NCBI GenBank assembly: GCA_945862295.1
Contig: CAMAXT010000010.1
Span: forward strand, 1-51,616
Source of the DNA: Pseudobacteriovorax antillogorgiicola
Lineage (GTDB): Bacteria > Bdellovibrionota_B > Oligoflexia > Oligoflexales > CAIYRB01
Reading direction: 5' to 3'
Length of the DNA stretch: 51,616 nt
The position numbers were made by a program, and so were the translations under genes. Below, piece by piece: positions 8,344 through 16,314 of the stretch (position 1 is its first letter; each line of letters opens with the position of its first letter). The notes beneath the pieces were generated by a model. That model was not told the DNA's origin and did no database searches. It saw only the letters and a list, made by a program, of their open reading frames with translations.

Positions 8344-8697
8344 CTAAATCAATAGGTGCATGATAAGGCCAGAAGCCCCAGCAATGACCAACGAGACAAG
8401 TAGGACTTTACGGATCCAATTTGTTTCTTTGCCGTTGTAGAGAAACCAACCAATGACCAAAATAAATTTCAGTAAGGTTAAAGCCAATAGAACAGGGACT
8501 AGGATGTTATTTGCTATCGACCAATTGTCTCGGTTGAGAAAAAGCAGAACTTCAACCAAGGTGTAGACAATAAGGATGAGAAAAAAAGCACTATACGGCA
8601 AGTTGCGGTCACCCAAATCTTTGGATGCGGCTTTCACTCTATTTGAATCACCTGTCGTACTAGCCATGCAAAGTCCGAACATATTACTAAGAAGCAT
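8344..8697 (-). CDS. Small three-helix membrane protein, COX4-like
   Basis: The product has three clear hydrophobic segments (about residues 37-54, 66-87 and 96-116) after a polar N-terminus. A short polar loop carries NGKETNWIRK before the last helix. Size and topology resemble the prokaryotic cytochrome c oxidase subunit IV family (CoxF/CtaF), in which a Lys-containing second helix is common. No oxidase subunits lie nearby, so this is a moderate family guess. The start is uncertain: ATGs at residues 1, 6 and 11 are all possible and none has a strong Shine-Dalgarno. Its stop lies only eight bases before the radD start. Confidence 0.6.
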   Translation of the reverse strand: MLLSNMFGLCMASTTGDSNRVKAASKDLGDRNLPYSAFFLILIVYTLVEVLLFLNRDNWSIANNILVPVLLALTLLKFILVIGWFLYNGKETNWIRKVLLVSLVIAGASGLIMHLLI

Positions 8698-8887
8698 CGT
8701 ACCGCGCTGTACCTATGCTGCTGTGATAACGAACATTTTTCCGATCGAGCTTCGGATATACACCAAAATAACTGACCATGCATACTTTTTTCTATGATTG
8801 TTAAAGAAAAATGTAATAATTTTTTAATTCTGGGTATAAAATTTTGGAATATTTATAGCATGTTGGCACCCTTGACGGGAGACCCCT

Positions 8888-10345
8888 GTGGCAGACCGGA
8901 TCATTAAACTAGAAACAGCCAACCGCAAGACAAACTTGCGGCCTCTAAAGATTGGCGTTCTTATAGTGGTGTTCGTGGCCGGAGCAAGGATGCTCTTACC
9001 GACACCGCCCGACCGGATCAGAGTCAGCTCGGTCACCGACGAACAGATCATGGAATTTGTTAGGAGCAGCGTTCGGCCAGCACCAAGTGTTATCGGCGAA
9101 AAAGAGAAGTCTCTCGCGGCTTTCGGCGCGACAATCTTTAACGATAATGATTTTCTTCCCTATCAACCGGGTCGCAGTGGCCGTAACGAATCTTGCAACG
9201 GTTGTCACACTAGCGAAGAAACCGGCAATCAGTTTTTAACATCTGATCGCCAAGCACCAGACCTTCGACGCTCTTCTTTCTACAAATATTTCAGTGCCGA
9301 CGGGCGAGCTAATAGCCTTGAAGCCTATATCGCCAGGCACATTGAATCACCGGCTGAGCTTTCCTCCTCCAGGGTGCAAGTCGTGCGGATCATTCGCGAT
9401 AAATACCGGGATGCATACGGAAAGACTTTTGGCGCGGTCCCAGCTGATCTTCTTGCAAATATACCTGACAGCGGGACACCTATGGCAGATCGCAAAGAAT
9501 TTCCGGTCAGTGCGAGTTCTTTTATTTTGCAGACCCTGGCCGACCGCGACCAACTTGCAAATATTTTGCGGCAAGCTTCTGCCGAGCATTTAGCTCCGGC
9601 GGTAATCGTTAGTCGCTCAGTCTTTTCACCAATGCTACCGGAGCACAGCCAGTCAGCGAAGTTTGAAAGCTTAAATTCTGATACACAGATCGCGGTCAAT
9701 ACAATTTTTAAGAATGCAGCCGCAGCGCTTGCAGCCTATATTCAGCAGATCCCTTTGGCTGTTACCAAGTACGATATTTTCGCAGAAAAAGTTGCCGCTG
9801 GTCAATCGCTGCAGGACAGTATCACGACAGACTTTGGCAGTGACGAACTCACCGGTCTGAAACTTTTTATCGGCGAAGCCAAATGCAACGCCTGTCATTT
9901 TGGGCCAGGTTTTACCGACAATAAGTTTCACAACACCGGCCTGACAAAAGCGTCCTTTCCCGATCCAGGTCGCGCAACCGGTCTCATCTTAAGCGACGTG
10001 GAACGCTCGTGTGTTCCGTCTGAGAGCGAACCATCGGCGCAAGTTTGCAAAGATATCGAAGTTAGCACGGAAGATATGAATGCAGCAGTTGGCGCCTTTC
10101 GAACAACTGCCCTGCGAGGGTTCAATCCAAATGGACCTTTGATGCGCAATGGCCAGATCGAAGGACTGGAAGATGCGGTCAAGTTTTACAGCCGCCTTGA
10201 TGATCGACCAGCTGTCGGCCACCGCAGCCCACTCCTAGAAAAAATCGCCTTAACGACCGAGGAGACCGAAGCACTTGAGTCATTTCTAATCGCCATCGGA
10301 ACGACTATTCTGCGGTCTGGACATGTAGCTAGCTCGCCAAACTAA
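8888..10345 (+). CDS. Membrane-anchored diheme cytochrome c peroxidase (MauG/CcpA-like)
   Basis: Two c-type heme sites are visible: CNGCH at residues 103-107 and CNACH near 333-337. The second is followed by FGPGFTDNKFHNTGL, a hallmark of the bacterial cytochrome c peroxidase/MauG family. A hydrophobic segment at about residues 21-37 is uncleaved-looking and should anchor the enzyme in the inner membrane facing the periplasm. It would reduce hydrogen peroxide with electrons from small cytochromes, or oxidise another substrate as MauG does. At 485 aa it is longer than typical peroxidases (about 320-360). The extra length lies between the two hemes and after the second. The start is GTG with GGGAG seven bases upstream. 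It is preceded by an AT-rich gap of about 190 bases and stands alone. Confidence 0.88.
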   Translation: MADRIIKLETANRKTNLRPLKIGVLIVVFVAGARMLLPTPPDRIRVSSVTDEQIMEFVRSSVRPAPSVIGEKEKSLAAFGATIFNDNDFLPYQPGRSGRNESCNGCHTSEETGNQFLTSDRQAPDLRRSSFYKYFSADGRANSLEAYIARHIESPAELSSSRVQVVRIIRDKYRDAYGKTFGAVPADLLANIPDSGTPMADRKEFPVSASSFILQTLADRDQLANILRQASAEHLAPAVIVSRSVFSPMLPEHSQSAKFESLNSDTQIAVNTIFKNAAAALAAYIQQIPLAVTKYDIFAEKVAAGQSLQDSITTDFGSDELTGLKLFIGEAKCNACHFGPGFTDNKFHNTGLTKASFPDPGRATGLILSDVERSCVPSESEPSAQVCKDIEVSTEDMNAAVGAFRTTALRGFNPNGPLMRNGQIEGLEDAVKFYSRLDDRPAVGHRSPLLEKIALTTEETEALESFLIAIGTTILRSGHVASSPN

Positions 10346-10409
10346 TGAGTCAGGCAGTTTCATTTACTCAGCAACCGAAAATCATTCTGCTGAAGATTAT
10401 TGGAGCAAA

Positions 10410-10857
10410 GTGAACGAGCGCATAAGAGTCTTTGATGGCCTTTGCGGTCTCGCAATATTACTCGTTATCTCCAGGAGTTCTTTTTTTAGGACTATGTTTA
10501 CTACTCGTTGCCAGCCATGGTTGGGATTACTACATTCTAAATCTCATCTCAATTTCCGCGACGCCTTTAATAAACAATCTCCTATTGCTCGGATTTTTTT
10601 TAATCATTATGTATCTACTGCAGTCCCCCCGTTCGCTAATAAACCAGTTCGTCGGCACAAGTTTTTTAGTCGGTACAGGACGCATTTGTTATTCTTTGTA
10701 TTTATGGCACGGGGTTATTTTGCTTCTGCTATTGGGAACCCAAAGAAATCCTTTGCAGGTTTTCTTATACTTACTTGTAACATTCGCCGTTTCGTTTCTT
10801 TCCTACCGATATATCGAAAACAATAAATGGGGCGCGCACAATAAAAGCCACCCTTGA
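10410..10857 (+). pseudogene. Remnant of an acyltransferase-3 (OafA-like) gene
   Basis: Two frames carry the two ends of one family. The first, beginning GTG at 10410, gives NERIRVFDGLCGLAILLVI, the typical start of acyltransferase-3 membrane proteins (RIxxLDGLRGLAIL). After about 20 codons the sense passes to the frame covering about 10470-10857. That frame encodes four hydrophobic helices and the C-terminal hallmarks GRICYSLYLWHGVILL and LSYRYIE. Full-length members have about 350-400 aa. Only about 145 remain, so most of the middle has been deleted and the junction is out of frame. The protein would have transferred acetyl groups to surface polysaccharide. It follows the peroxidase by 65 bases and ends inside a strong terminator. 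Confidence 0.8.
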
Positions 10858-10870
10858 GGGTGGCTTTTAT
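10841..10870. terminator. Bidirectional intrinsic terminator
   Basis: A perfect 13-bp inverted repeat (ATAAAAGCCACCC, loop TTGA, then its complement) has A-runs and T-runs in its arms, so it can stop transcription from both directions. It overlaps the stop codon of the acyltransferase remnant on one side and lies 17 bases past the end of the L24 gene on the other. Confidence 0.9.
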
Positions 10871-10886
10871 ATCTTAAAGCATGAAA

Positions 10887-11234
10887 TCAGACTACTGAAC
10901 CAGATTTCTTAGCGATGCGTTGCTTAGAATCGCCGCTAGTCTTTAGACCGATGCGAGTAGCTTTGCCGCCTTTTGGATCAGCAAGTGCAACGTTACTGAT
11001 GTGAAGTGGCATTGGAATGTCGATAATGCCGCCTTCGTTGTTGTTTAGATCTGGCTTGGTGTGTTTTTTTCCAAGGTTTTTGCCTTCGAGGAAAACGCGG
11101 TTACGTTTTTTGTCGATACTTTCGATTTTAGCTGTTTCGCCTTTGCTCTTACCAGTAAGAACAACGACTTCGTCGCCTTTTTTCAGTTTGCTTTTGAAGC
11201 TTTGGTGCTTAGGGTCAAATTGCTTAAGAGTCAT
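10887..11234 (-). CDS. rplX: Ribosomal protein L24 (uL24), stand-alone gene
   Basis: From MTLKQFD the 115-aa product matches bacterial L24. The KOW motif KKGDEVVVLTGKSKGETAKI is followed by RVFLEGKNLGKKHTKP, then GGIIDIPMPLHISNVAL and ATRIGLK, in the order found in E. coli L24 (104 aa). L24 binds 23S rRNA near the exit tunnel and helps start 50S assembly. It is normally the gene between rplN and rplE in the spc operon. Here it is alone, flanked by an acyltransferase remnant and dsbD. The frame is open upstream to a TTG at 11336, but those extra 34 residues do not look like L24. I prefer the ATG at 11234, which has GGATGAG upstream. It may be a second copy or the relocated only copy. Confidence 0.88.
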   Translation of the reverse strand: MTLKQFDPKHQSFKSKLKKGDEVVVLTGKSKGETAKIESIDKKRNRVFLEGKNLGKKHTKPDLNNNEGGIIDIPMPLHISNVALADPKGGKATRIGLKTSGDSKQRIAKKSGSVV

Positions 11235-11429
11235 GATCTCATCCATCGATATCGTTGAGGCAACATTGCCTTTGGTTTCGGACTGGTAAACGGAAACTAG
11301 GTCACATTTATTAGTTGAAAGATCCGCAATGGTCAAGCTGCCTCTGCAACATCTTAATAAGATATGTAAAATTAGATGGTTGCTACGACGAGGGGTAAAT
11401 GCCCCATCCTGTCCCGATTGCGGATAGTT

Positions 11430-11438
11430 TGCTATAAT
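11430..11438 (+). promoter_or_regulatory. Extended -10 promoter upstream of dsbD
   Basis: TGC-TATAAT is a consensus -10 with an extended TG. A weak TGTCCC lies 17 bases upstream of the hexamer. The predicted start is about 95 bases before the dsbD ATG. Confidence 0.5.
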
Positions 11439-11537
11439 AGCCTGATAGGACTAAAAAATTTGTAGGTGAGCTTATTTTCATGAAGAGTATGCTCAAAAGC
11501 ATTAGTTCGTGCTTTTTTTGTTGGGGGAGTTTCTCGC

Positions 11538-13397
11538 ATGATCTTAAAGACCGTGTCGGCAGCGGTGGTATCAGCAATTTTATGTATTGGCTCAATTGGA
11601 ACGGCTTTTAGTCAGACATCTAAACCAGGGACTTTTTCACCTGATCTTCAGAGCGACGGCCAGCCTACCGACATCAAACCAAAAGATGTTGTCACATGGA
11701 CCCCTCTTGAGGCTGTTGAAAACAACGAAAGTAAAATTCGTGTTCTAGTACGCTTGAGTCTTAAACAAGACTGGAAGATATACGCCTCTAATCTTACTTT
11801 CTCTGGCCCCCCAGGCTTAACGCTTGAGTTTGTGATTCCGCCGTCGTCGCGCAAATTCATGGACCCCATCAGTAACAAAGAAGTCGACATCTACGAAGCG
11901 GGTGATTTTGCTCTATCATTTTCCGGCGTGCCTCGTTGGACAAAACAGAACTTTCCGCTAAGCATCAGATACGTTGGCTGCACTAACATCATCTGTCTGT
12001 TCCCTTATACCGAAACAGTTGAAGTGCCATTTTTAGCGTTTATTGAAAAAGAAACTGGCAAGAAGCAAGGCGCGGAACTTGAAAGCCTCCCGATAGACGC
12101 GCCTACCCTTCTGCCGTCTGAAGGTGATGATGTCAATCTGGAGTCGAAGCTGGCAGCTCGCCTAGCTGCAGGAAAAATTCCATTCTTTCTTTTACTCGCC
12201 ATCGTCTTCGCAGGCGGTATGCTGTCCAATCTAACTCCTTGCGTCTATCCGATGATTCCCATCACCTTGCGTCTTCTTGGTCGCCAAGGATCATCGCCTT
12301 ACTTAAGTTCGTCGGTTTACGCCTTTGGAATAGTTGTGTCCTACTCTGCCCTTGGTGTCATCGCTGCACTCAGCGGCGGAATGTTTGGTAGCATGATGGC
12401 GTCAAAGTCTTTCAATGTGACATTCGCTATTTTGATGTTCATTCTTGGTATCACCATGATCGGTTTTGGTGATTTTTCGAAGCTGCAAATGTTGGGTAAC
12501 CGTTTAGGAACAGGTGCGCCATCCTTACGAAATACCTTTCTCATGGGTACCGGAGCTGGTCTGGTTGCAGCACCGTGTACTGGACCTATCCTTGCTGCAC
12601 TACTAGCTTATACGACTAAAAACAGTATCGGTACGGGGTCATCAACTGCCCTGCTATTTACTTATAGTTTAGGCTTCGGACTACCGTATGTTTTCATGGG
12701 TGGAGCGGCAGCAAAGGTTGGCAAAGTGAAAGTGTCTCCGTTGATTCAAATCGTAGTTAAGTTTCTCTTTGCTGTTGTCATGTTCGCGCTAGCCTTTTAC
12801 TACCTACGCATTCCCTTTTACGGTCTAATGGAAAAACTGCGAGACAACTGGCACACCATCGGCATGGTTACCGGCACAGTAGGAGCACTTCTCGCTGTGG
12901 GATGGCTGTTGGCACCATCGCTTCGCAACAATAAATTCGCATCGCTGGTACCTTCCATCTTACTGGGAATGTTTGTTTTCTCGCTGTCTCAAACACTCAC
13001 CTCGAAGCCGAAGCCAGACGAAAACGCAGAATACAAGCTGAATTGGCTAAGGAATGAGGAGTCAGCATTCCTGGAAGCTAAAAGCACAGGCAAACCGATC
13101 CTTATCGACATGTGGGCTGAGTGGTGTGAGGCCTGCAAAAAAATGGACGTGACGACTTTTGTTGATAACAAAGTTTTAAAAGAACTCTCAGAAAATTGGA
13201 TCATGTTGAAACTAGACCTTACAGAATCTAACGATGCCAATGATGTCACTCAAGAAAAATACGGTCTGCAAGGACTACCAACGCTGGTCCTCGTTCCACC
13301 AAGTGGAGACATCGGACAAAGACAAAACCTCGCTGGCTACATTGCTGCGTCACAGCTGGTTACGGGTCTTCAGCAGTTTAATAAAAAAGCGGAGTGA
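11538..13397 (+). CDS. dsbD: Thiol:disulfide interchange protein DsbD
   Basis: All three DsbD modules are present in 619 aa. After a signal peptide (residues 1-26) comes the periplasmic alpha domain, whose Cys pair is in GCTNIICLF. An eight-helix membrane domain (about 215-485) follows, with the redox Cys in LTPCVYPMIPI and AAPCTGPI. Last comes a C-terminal thioredoxin-like gamma domain with WAEWCEACKK near residue 525. The protein passes electrons from cytoplasmic thioredoxin to the periplasm, keeping DsbC and cytochrome c maturation factors reduced. This fits the nearby diheme peroxidase and the disulfide needs of secreted proteins. The next gene begins four bases after its stop, with its Shine-Dalgarno inside the dsbD end, so translation is probably coupled. 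Confidence 0.95.
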   Translation: MILKTVSAAVVSAILCIGSIGTAFSQTSKPGTFSPDLQSDGQPTDIKPKDVVTWTPLEAVENNESKIRVLVRLSLKQDWKIYASNLTFSGPPGLTLEFVIPPSSRKFMDPISNKEVDIYEAGDFALSFSGVPRWTKQNFPLSIRYVGCTNIICLFPYTETVEVPFLAFIEKETGKKQGAELESLPIDAPTLLPSEGDDVNLESKLAARLAAGKIPFFLLLAIVFAGGMLSNLTPCVYPMIPITLRLLGRQGSSPYLSSSVYAFGIVVSYSALGVIAALSGGMFGSMMASKSFNVTFAILMFILGITMIGFGDFSKLQMLGNRLGTGAPSLRNTFLMGTGAGLVAAPCTGPILAALLAYTTKNSIGTGSSTALLFTYSLGFGLPYVFMGGAAAKVGKVKVSPLIQIVVKFLFAVVMFALAFYYLRIPFYGLMEKLRDNWHTIGMVTGTVGALLAVGWLLAPSLRNNKFASLVPSILLGMFVFSLSQTLTSKPKPDENAEYKLNWLRNEESAFLEAKSTGKPILIDMWAEWCEACKKMDVTTFVDNKVLKELSENWIMLKLDLTESNDANDVTQEKYGLQGLPTLVLVPPSGDIGQRQNLAGYIAASQLVTGLQQFNKKAE

Positions 13398-13400
13398 TAT

Positions 13401-14951
13401 TTGCTTCACCACCTTCTATATGTTGCGTCTCAGAGCCAGATCGAGCTGACAAGAATCGCGCTCGACCGGCTCAAGGCTACGCCCTTACCTAATCCAAAAG
13501 AGATGAGTGAAACATTTAGAGTCGATCATCCTATCCTGGAACATATGGTGCTCAGTGTCACGCTTGTTTCAGACCTTGATGCAATCACACCGCACCTTCG
13601 ACGCAACGCCGTCGACATATTGATTTATGACGAACGAGCTGATGGATTAGAAGCACGGCAGGCACTTGCAAAAATCAGCACCGACGTACTTGCGTTAGCA
13701 GAACTCTGGGGGCCAGACTTTGTATTTCCAATGAGCCGCGTTGTAGCGATCTTAGAGAAAGAGGAGGATGATGCCCACCGCCTATTTGAACTTGGCCGGG
13801 TAAACGTGCGCGACGTCTGCATTGCACCTAAATCCACCGCCCACCTCTTGCGTTGGCTTGCCCGAGTACTTAATCGCGGCGTCGTGCGCAATCCTCGAAT
13901 CGGGATGGGACTTAGTGGCGGCGGACTTGAAGGATTTTTATACCAAATTGGTGTTTTACACGCACTTTCGCGCTGTCTCACCGGACGCAGTATTCGCAGC
14001 GTCGACGTTTATTCGGGGATTAGTAGCGGATCAATCTGTGCCACACTTATGGCTGGTGAAGTACCGACTGAAGAATTACTGAAAGCGATGCAGGGGAAAT
14101 CAGAGATTTTAGCACCGCTCGACGGCAGCCTGCTCTACGATCTAGATGGCGTTGATATAGCTAAGCGAGTGATCAAACAATCGGTCGCATGGGCAGGCAT
14201 CGATCCCAATAAGTGGGTGAAGAAGTTACTGCAATCATTTCCAACCGGGATATTCAAAGGCGACGCCTTAAAAGAATATTTTAAGAATGCGATTCAAGCG
14301 TACGGTCACGATGATTCTTTTGAAACCATAAAATCCGAACTCTATATAGGTGCGACTGATCAAGACTCTTACGAACACATTTCGTTCGGTAAAGCCCCTT
14401 GGAATAAGGTCCCGATCAGCGACGCATTGCGCGCGTCTTGCGCATTGCCACCATTTTTTAAACCCATGCAGATCGGGGGACGCTGGTTTATCGATGGCCA
14501 GGTTACCCGTACCGTTAATCTCGAACTCCTGGTCGACCGCGGTTGTCGTTTGGTCATCATCATCGATCCGTTTAAACCGCTTGCTACCCAAATCCCTGGA
14601 ACAGTTGATAAAAGGGGTGGCGTTTACTCGATGATTCAGACAGTGAAAGCCCTGGTCCACACTCGTTTTCAAGCGACTTTGACCCATATGACAGAGCGCT
14701 ATCCCGATGTCGATTTTATTGTCTTTCAGCCAGATGAAGAATGTGCTCATATGATGGCCGGTTCGCCTATGCGTTACCGCATACGGACCCAAATCGTCAA
14801 TCTTGCGTACTCGCACACGCTTCGCCAACTTAGAGAGCGGCATGCGATCTACGCGGCAAAGCTCAACCGGTTTGGCTTCAATCTGATGTCACCGGAAGAG
14901 CTGATGGAACTGGAGAAGAAAGATGCTAACATTTTCGAGTCCCTTGATTGA
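13401..14951 (+). CDS. Patatin-like phospholipase
   Basis: The patatin fold is evident after about residue 165. The oxyanion-hole loop is RIGMGLSGGGLEGFLYQIGVL, the nucleophile elbow is SGISSGS with Ser near residue 207, and the catalytic Asp is in FIDGQVT near 364. The Ser-Asp dyad hydrolyses lipid acyl esters. The first 165 residues are an N-terminal extension of unknown function with no signal peptide or membrane helix, so the enzyme is probably cytoplasmic or peripheral. The start is TTG, supported by GGAG six bases upstream that overlaps the dsbD stop. An ATG at codon 35 would be the alternative. It overlaps sfsA by 29 bases. The dsbD-patatin-sfsA-GST group looks like one operon. Confidence 0.9.
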   Translation: MLHHLLYVASQSQIELTRIALDRLKATPLPNPKEMSETFRVDHPILEHMVLSVTLVSDLDAITPHLRRNAVDILIYDERADGLEARQALAKISTDVLALAELWGPDFVFPMSRVVAILEKEEDDAHRLFELGRVNVRDVCIAPKSTAHLLRWLARVLNRGVVRNPRIGMGLSGGGLEGFLYQIGVLHALSRCLTGRSIRSVDVYSGISSGSICATLMAGEVPTEELLKAMQGKSEILAPLDGSLLYDLDGVDIAKRVIKQSVAWAGIDPNKWVKKLLQSFPTGIFKGDALKEYFKNAIQAYGHDDSFETIKSELYIGATDQDSYEHISFGKAPWNKVPISDALRASCALPPFFKPMQIGGRWFIDGQVTRTVNLELLVDRGCRLVIIIDPFKPLATQIPGTVDKRGGVYSMIQTVKALVHTRFQATLTHMTERYPDVDFIVFQPDEECAHMMAGSPMRYRIRTQIVNLAYSHTLRQLRERHAIYAAKLNRFGFNLMSPEELMELEKKDANIFESLD

Positions 14952-15630
14952 AGGTAAACTGATCAAACGTTACAAGCGTTTTTTCGCTGATGTCGAACTC
15001 GCAAACGGCGACGTAGTTACCGCCCACTGCCCTAACACCGGCAGTATGAAATCCTGCGGACAACCCGGCGATACCGTTTTTGTCCTGCACGCGCCTAGCC
15101 CAACACGTAAACTAGCTTACACCTGGGAGCTGACAAAAACTTCTAGAGGCTTTGTCGGCGTCAATACCGCCAGACCAAACCATGTCGTCGCAAAAGCAAT
15201 CGAAAACGGCAAGATTGCCGAACTTTTGGCCTATCCCGACCTGAAGCAAGAAGTAAAATATGGTGTGAATTCACGAATCGACATCCTTCTTTCGTGTCCA
15301 GACAAAGGCCAATGTTACGTCGAGGTAAAAAACACAACGCTGCTCGAAGGTGATTTGGTTTTGTTTCCCGACTCAGTTTCAGCAAGGGGTCTAAAACACC
15401 TGCAAGAACTCTCGCTGATGGTTAAAGAGGGCCACAGAGCAGTGATGTTTTATTTGGTGAACAGAGCAGAAGGATCATACTTTACTCCCGCGAGTCAGAT
15501 TGATCCGGCCTATAGCAAAGGGCTTTCCGAAGCGTTGAAAGCAGGCGTCGAAATTCTAGCTTATCGAGCTACCCATTCTCTTTCTGGCATCAGCATCGGC
15601 GAAGCGTTACCGCTGAAAGAGTGGAACTAA
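14923..15630 (+). CDS. sfsA: SfsA, sugar fermentation stimulation protein
   Basis: The 235-aa product matches SfsA along its length. LIKRYKRFFADVEL and VTAHCPNTGSMKSCGQPG are typical of the N-terminal OB-like part. RIDILLS, YVEVKNTTLLE and FPDSVSARGLKHLQEL form the PD-(D/E)xK nuclease-like core. SfsA is a conserved DNA-binding or nuclease-fold protein. Its exact role is unresolved, and the name comes from effects on maltose fermentation in E. coli. It overlaps the patatin gene by 29 bases and ends four bases before the next gene, supporting an operon. Confidence 0.95.
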   Translation: MLTFSSPLIEGKLIKRYKRFFADVELANGDVVTAHCPNTGSMKSCGQPGDTVFVLHAPSPTRKLAYTWELTKTSRGFVGVNTARPNHVVAKAIENGKIAELLAYPDLKQEVKYGVNSRIDILLSCPDKGQCYVEVKNTTLLEGDLVLFPDSVSARGLKHLQELSLMVKEGHRAVMFYLVNRAEGSYFTPASQIDPAYSKGLSEALKAGVEILAYRATHSLSGISIGEALPLKEWN

Positions 15631-15633
15631 TTT

Positions 15634-16284
15634 ATGGCTACAACAAACGCTCATCCAGCTATCGTTCTTCATCACTACTGGCGGTCTTCATGCTCTTGGC
15701 GAGTGCGTTGGGCTCTTAAACTTAAGGGGGTGCCTTACGATTCGGTTCCGGTGAATATCCTCACTGGCGAACACAAAGCGCCAGCTTATGTCGCAAAAAA
15801 TCCGTCTGGGTTTCTTCCAGGACTAGAAATCAACGGCACCGTTTACGGTGAATCACTGGCAATGATTGATTGGCTAGATGAAACCTATCCTGAGCCGGCT
15901 CTTTTGCCAAAAGATCAGTTTGACCGTATGCGCGTGCGCCAACTGGCGATGATCATCGCGTCGGGGACACAGCCGCTGCAAAATCCCTCGGTCGTTGGCT
16001 TCTACACGGAAGATGCAGAGAAGAAAAAAGCCTATGCCGCACACTGGATCGCTAAAGGTCTAAAGACATTTCAAGAGGTTCGCTTAATCGGCAAGCCGGG
16101 TCTCTATAGTTTCGGGGACAGCATCACGACTGCCGATCTTTGTCTTGTGCCGCAGATTTATAATGCCATACGCTTTGATATCGATATGAGCCGCTTCAAA
16201 GATTTAAAAGGCATCTATGACCGTTGCCTGCAGCTTCCCGCCTGTAGTGCCGCTGCGCCTCATAATCAAGAAGGTGCTTCTTAA
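15634..16284 (+). CDS. maiA: Zeta-class glutathione S-transferase / maleylacetoacetate isomerase
   Basis: The thioredoxin-like N-terminal domain begins with HYWRSSCSWRVRWALKLKGV, which carries the SSCxxRVRxAL signature of zeta-class enzymes with its catalytic Ser/Cys. NPSGFLPGLEINGTVYGESLAMIDWLDETYP forms the glutathione site, with the cis-Pro and the ES pair. The helical C-terminal domain has QPLQNPSV and ITTADLCLVPQIYNA, both typical of MaiA. The 216-aa length is normal. Maleylacetoacetate isomerase acts in tyrosine breakdown. No other gene of that pathway is nearby, so a more general glutathione transferase role is possible. It is the last gene of the dsbD group. Confidence 0.9.
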   Translation: MATTNAHPAIVLHHYWRSSCSWRVRWALKLKGVPYDSVPVNILTGEHKAPAYVAKNPSGFLPGLEINGTVYGESLAMIDWLDETYPEPALLPKDQFDRMRVRQLAMIIASGTQPLQNPSVVGFYTEDAEKKKAYAAHWIAKGLKTFQEVRLIGKPGLYSFGDSITTADLCLVPQIYNAIRFDIDMSRFKDLKGIYDRCLQLPACSAAAPHNQEGAS

Positions 16285-16314
16285 GCTGTTGTAATTTGCT
16301 AATTATGCGCTGAA

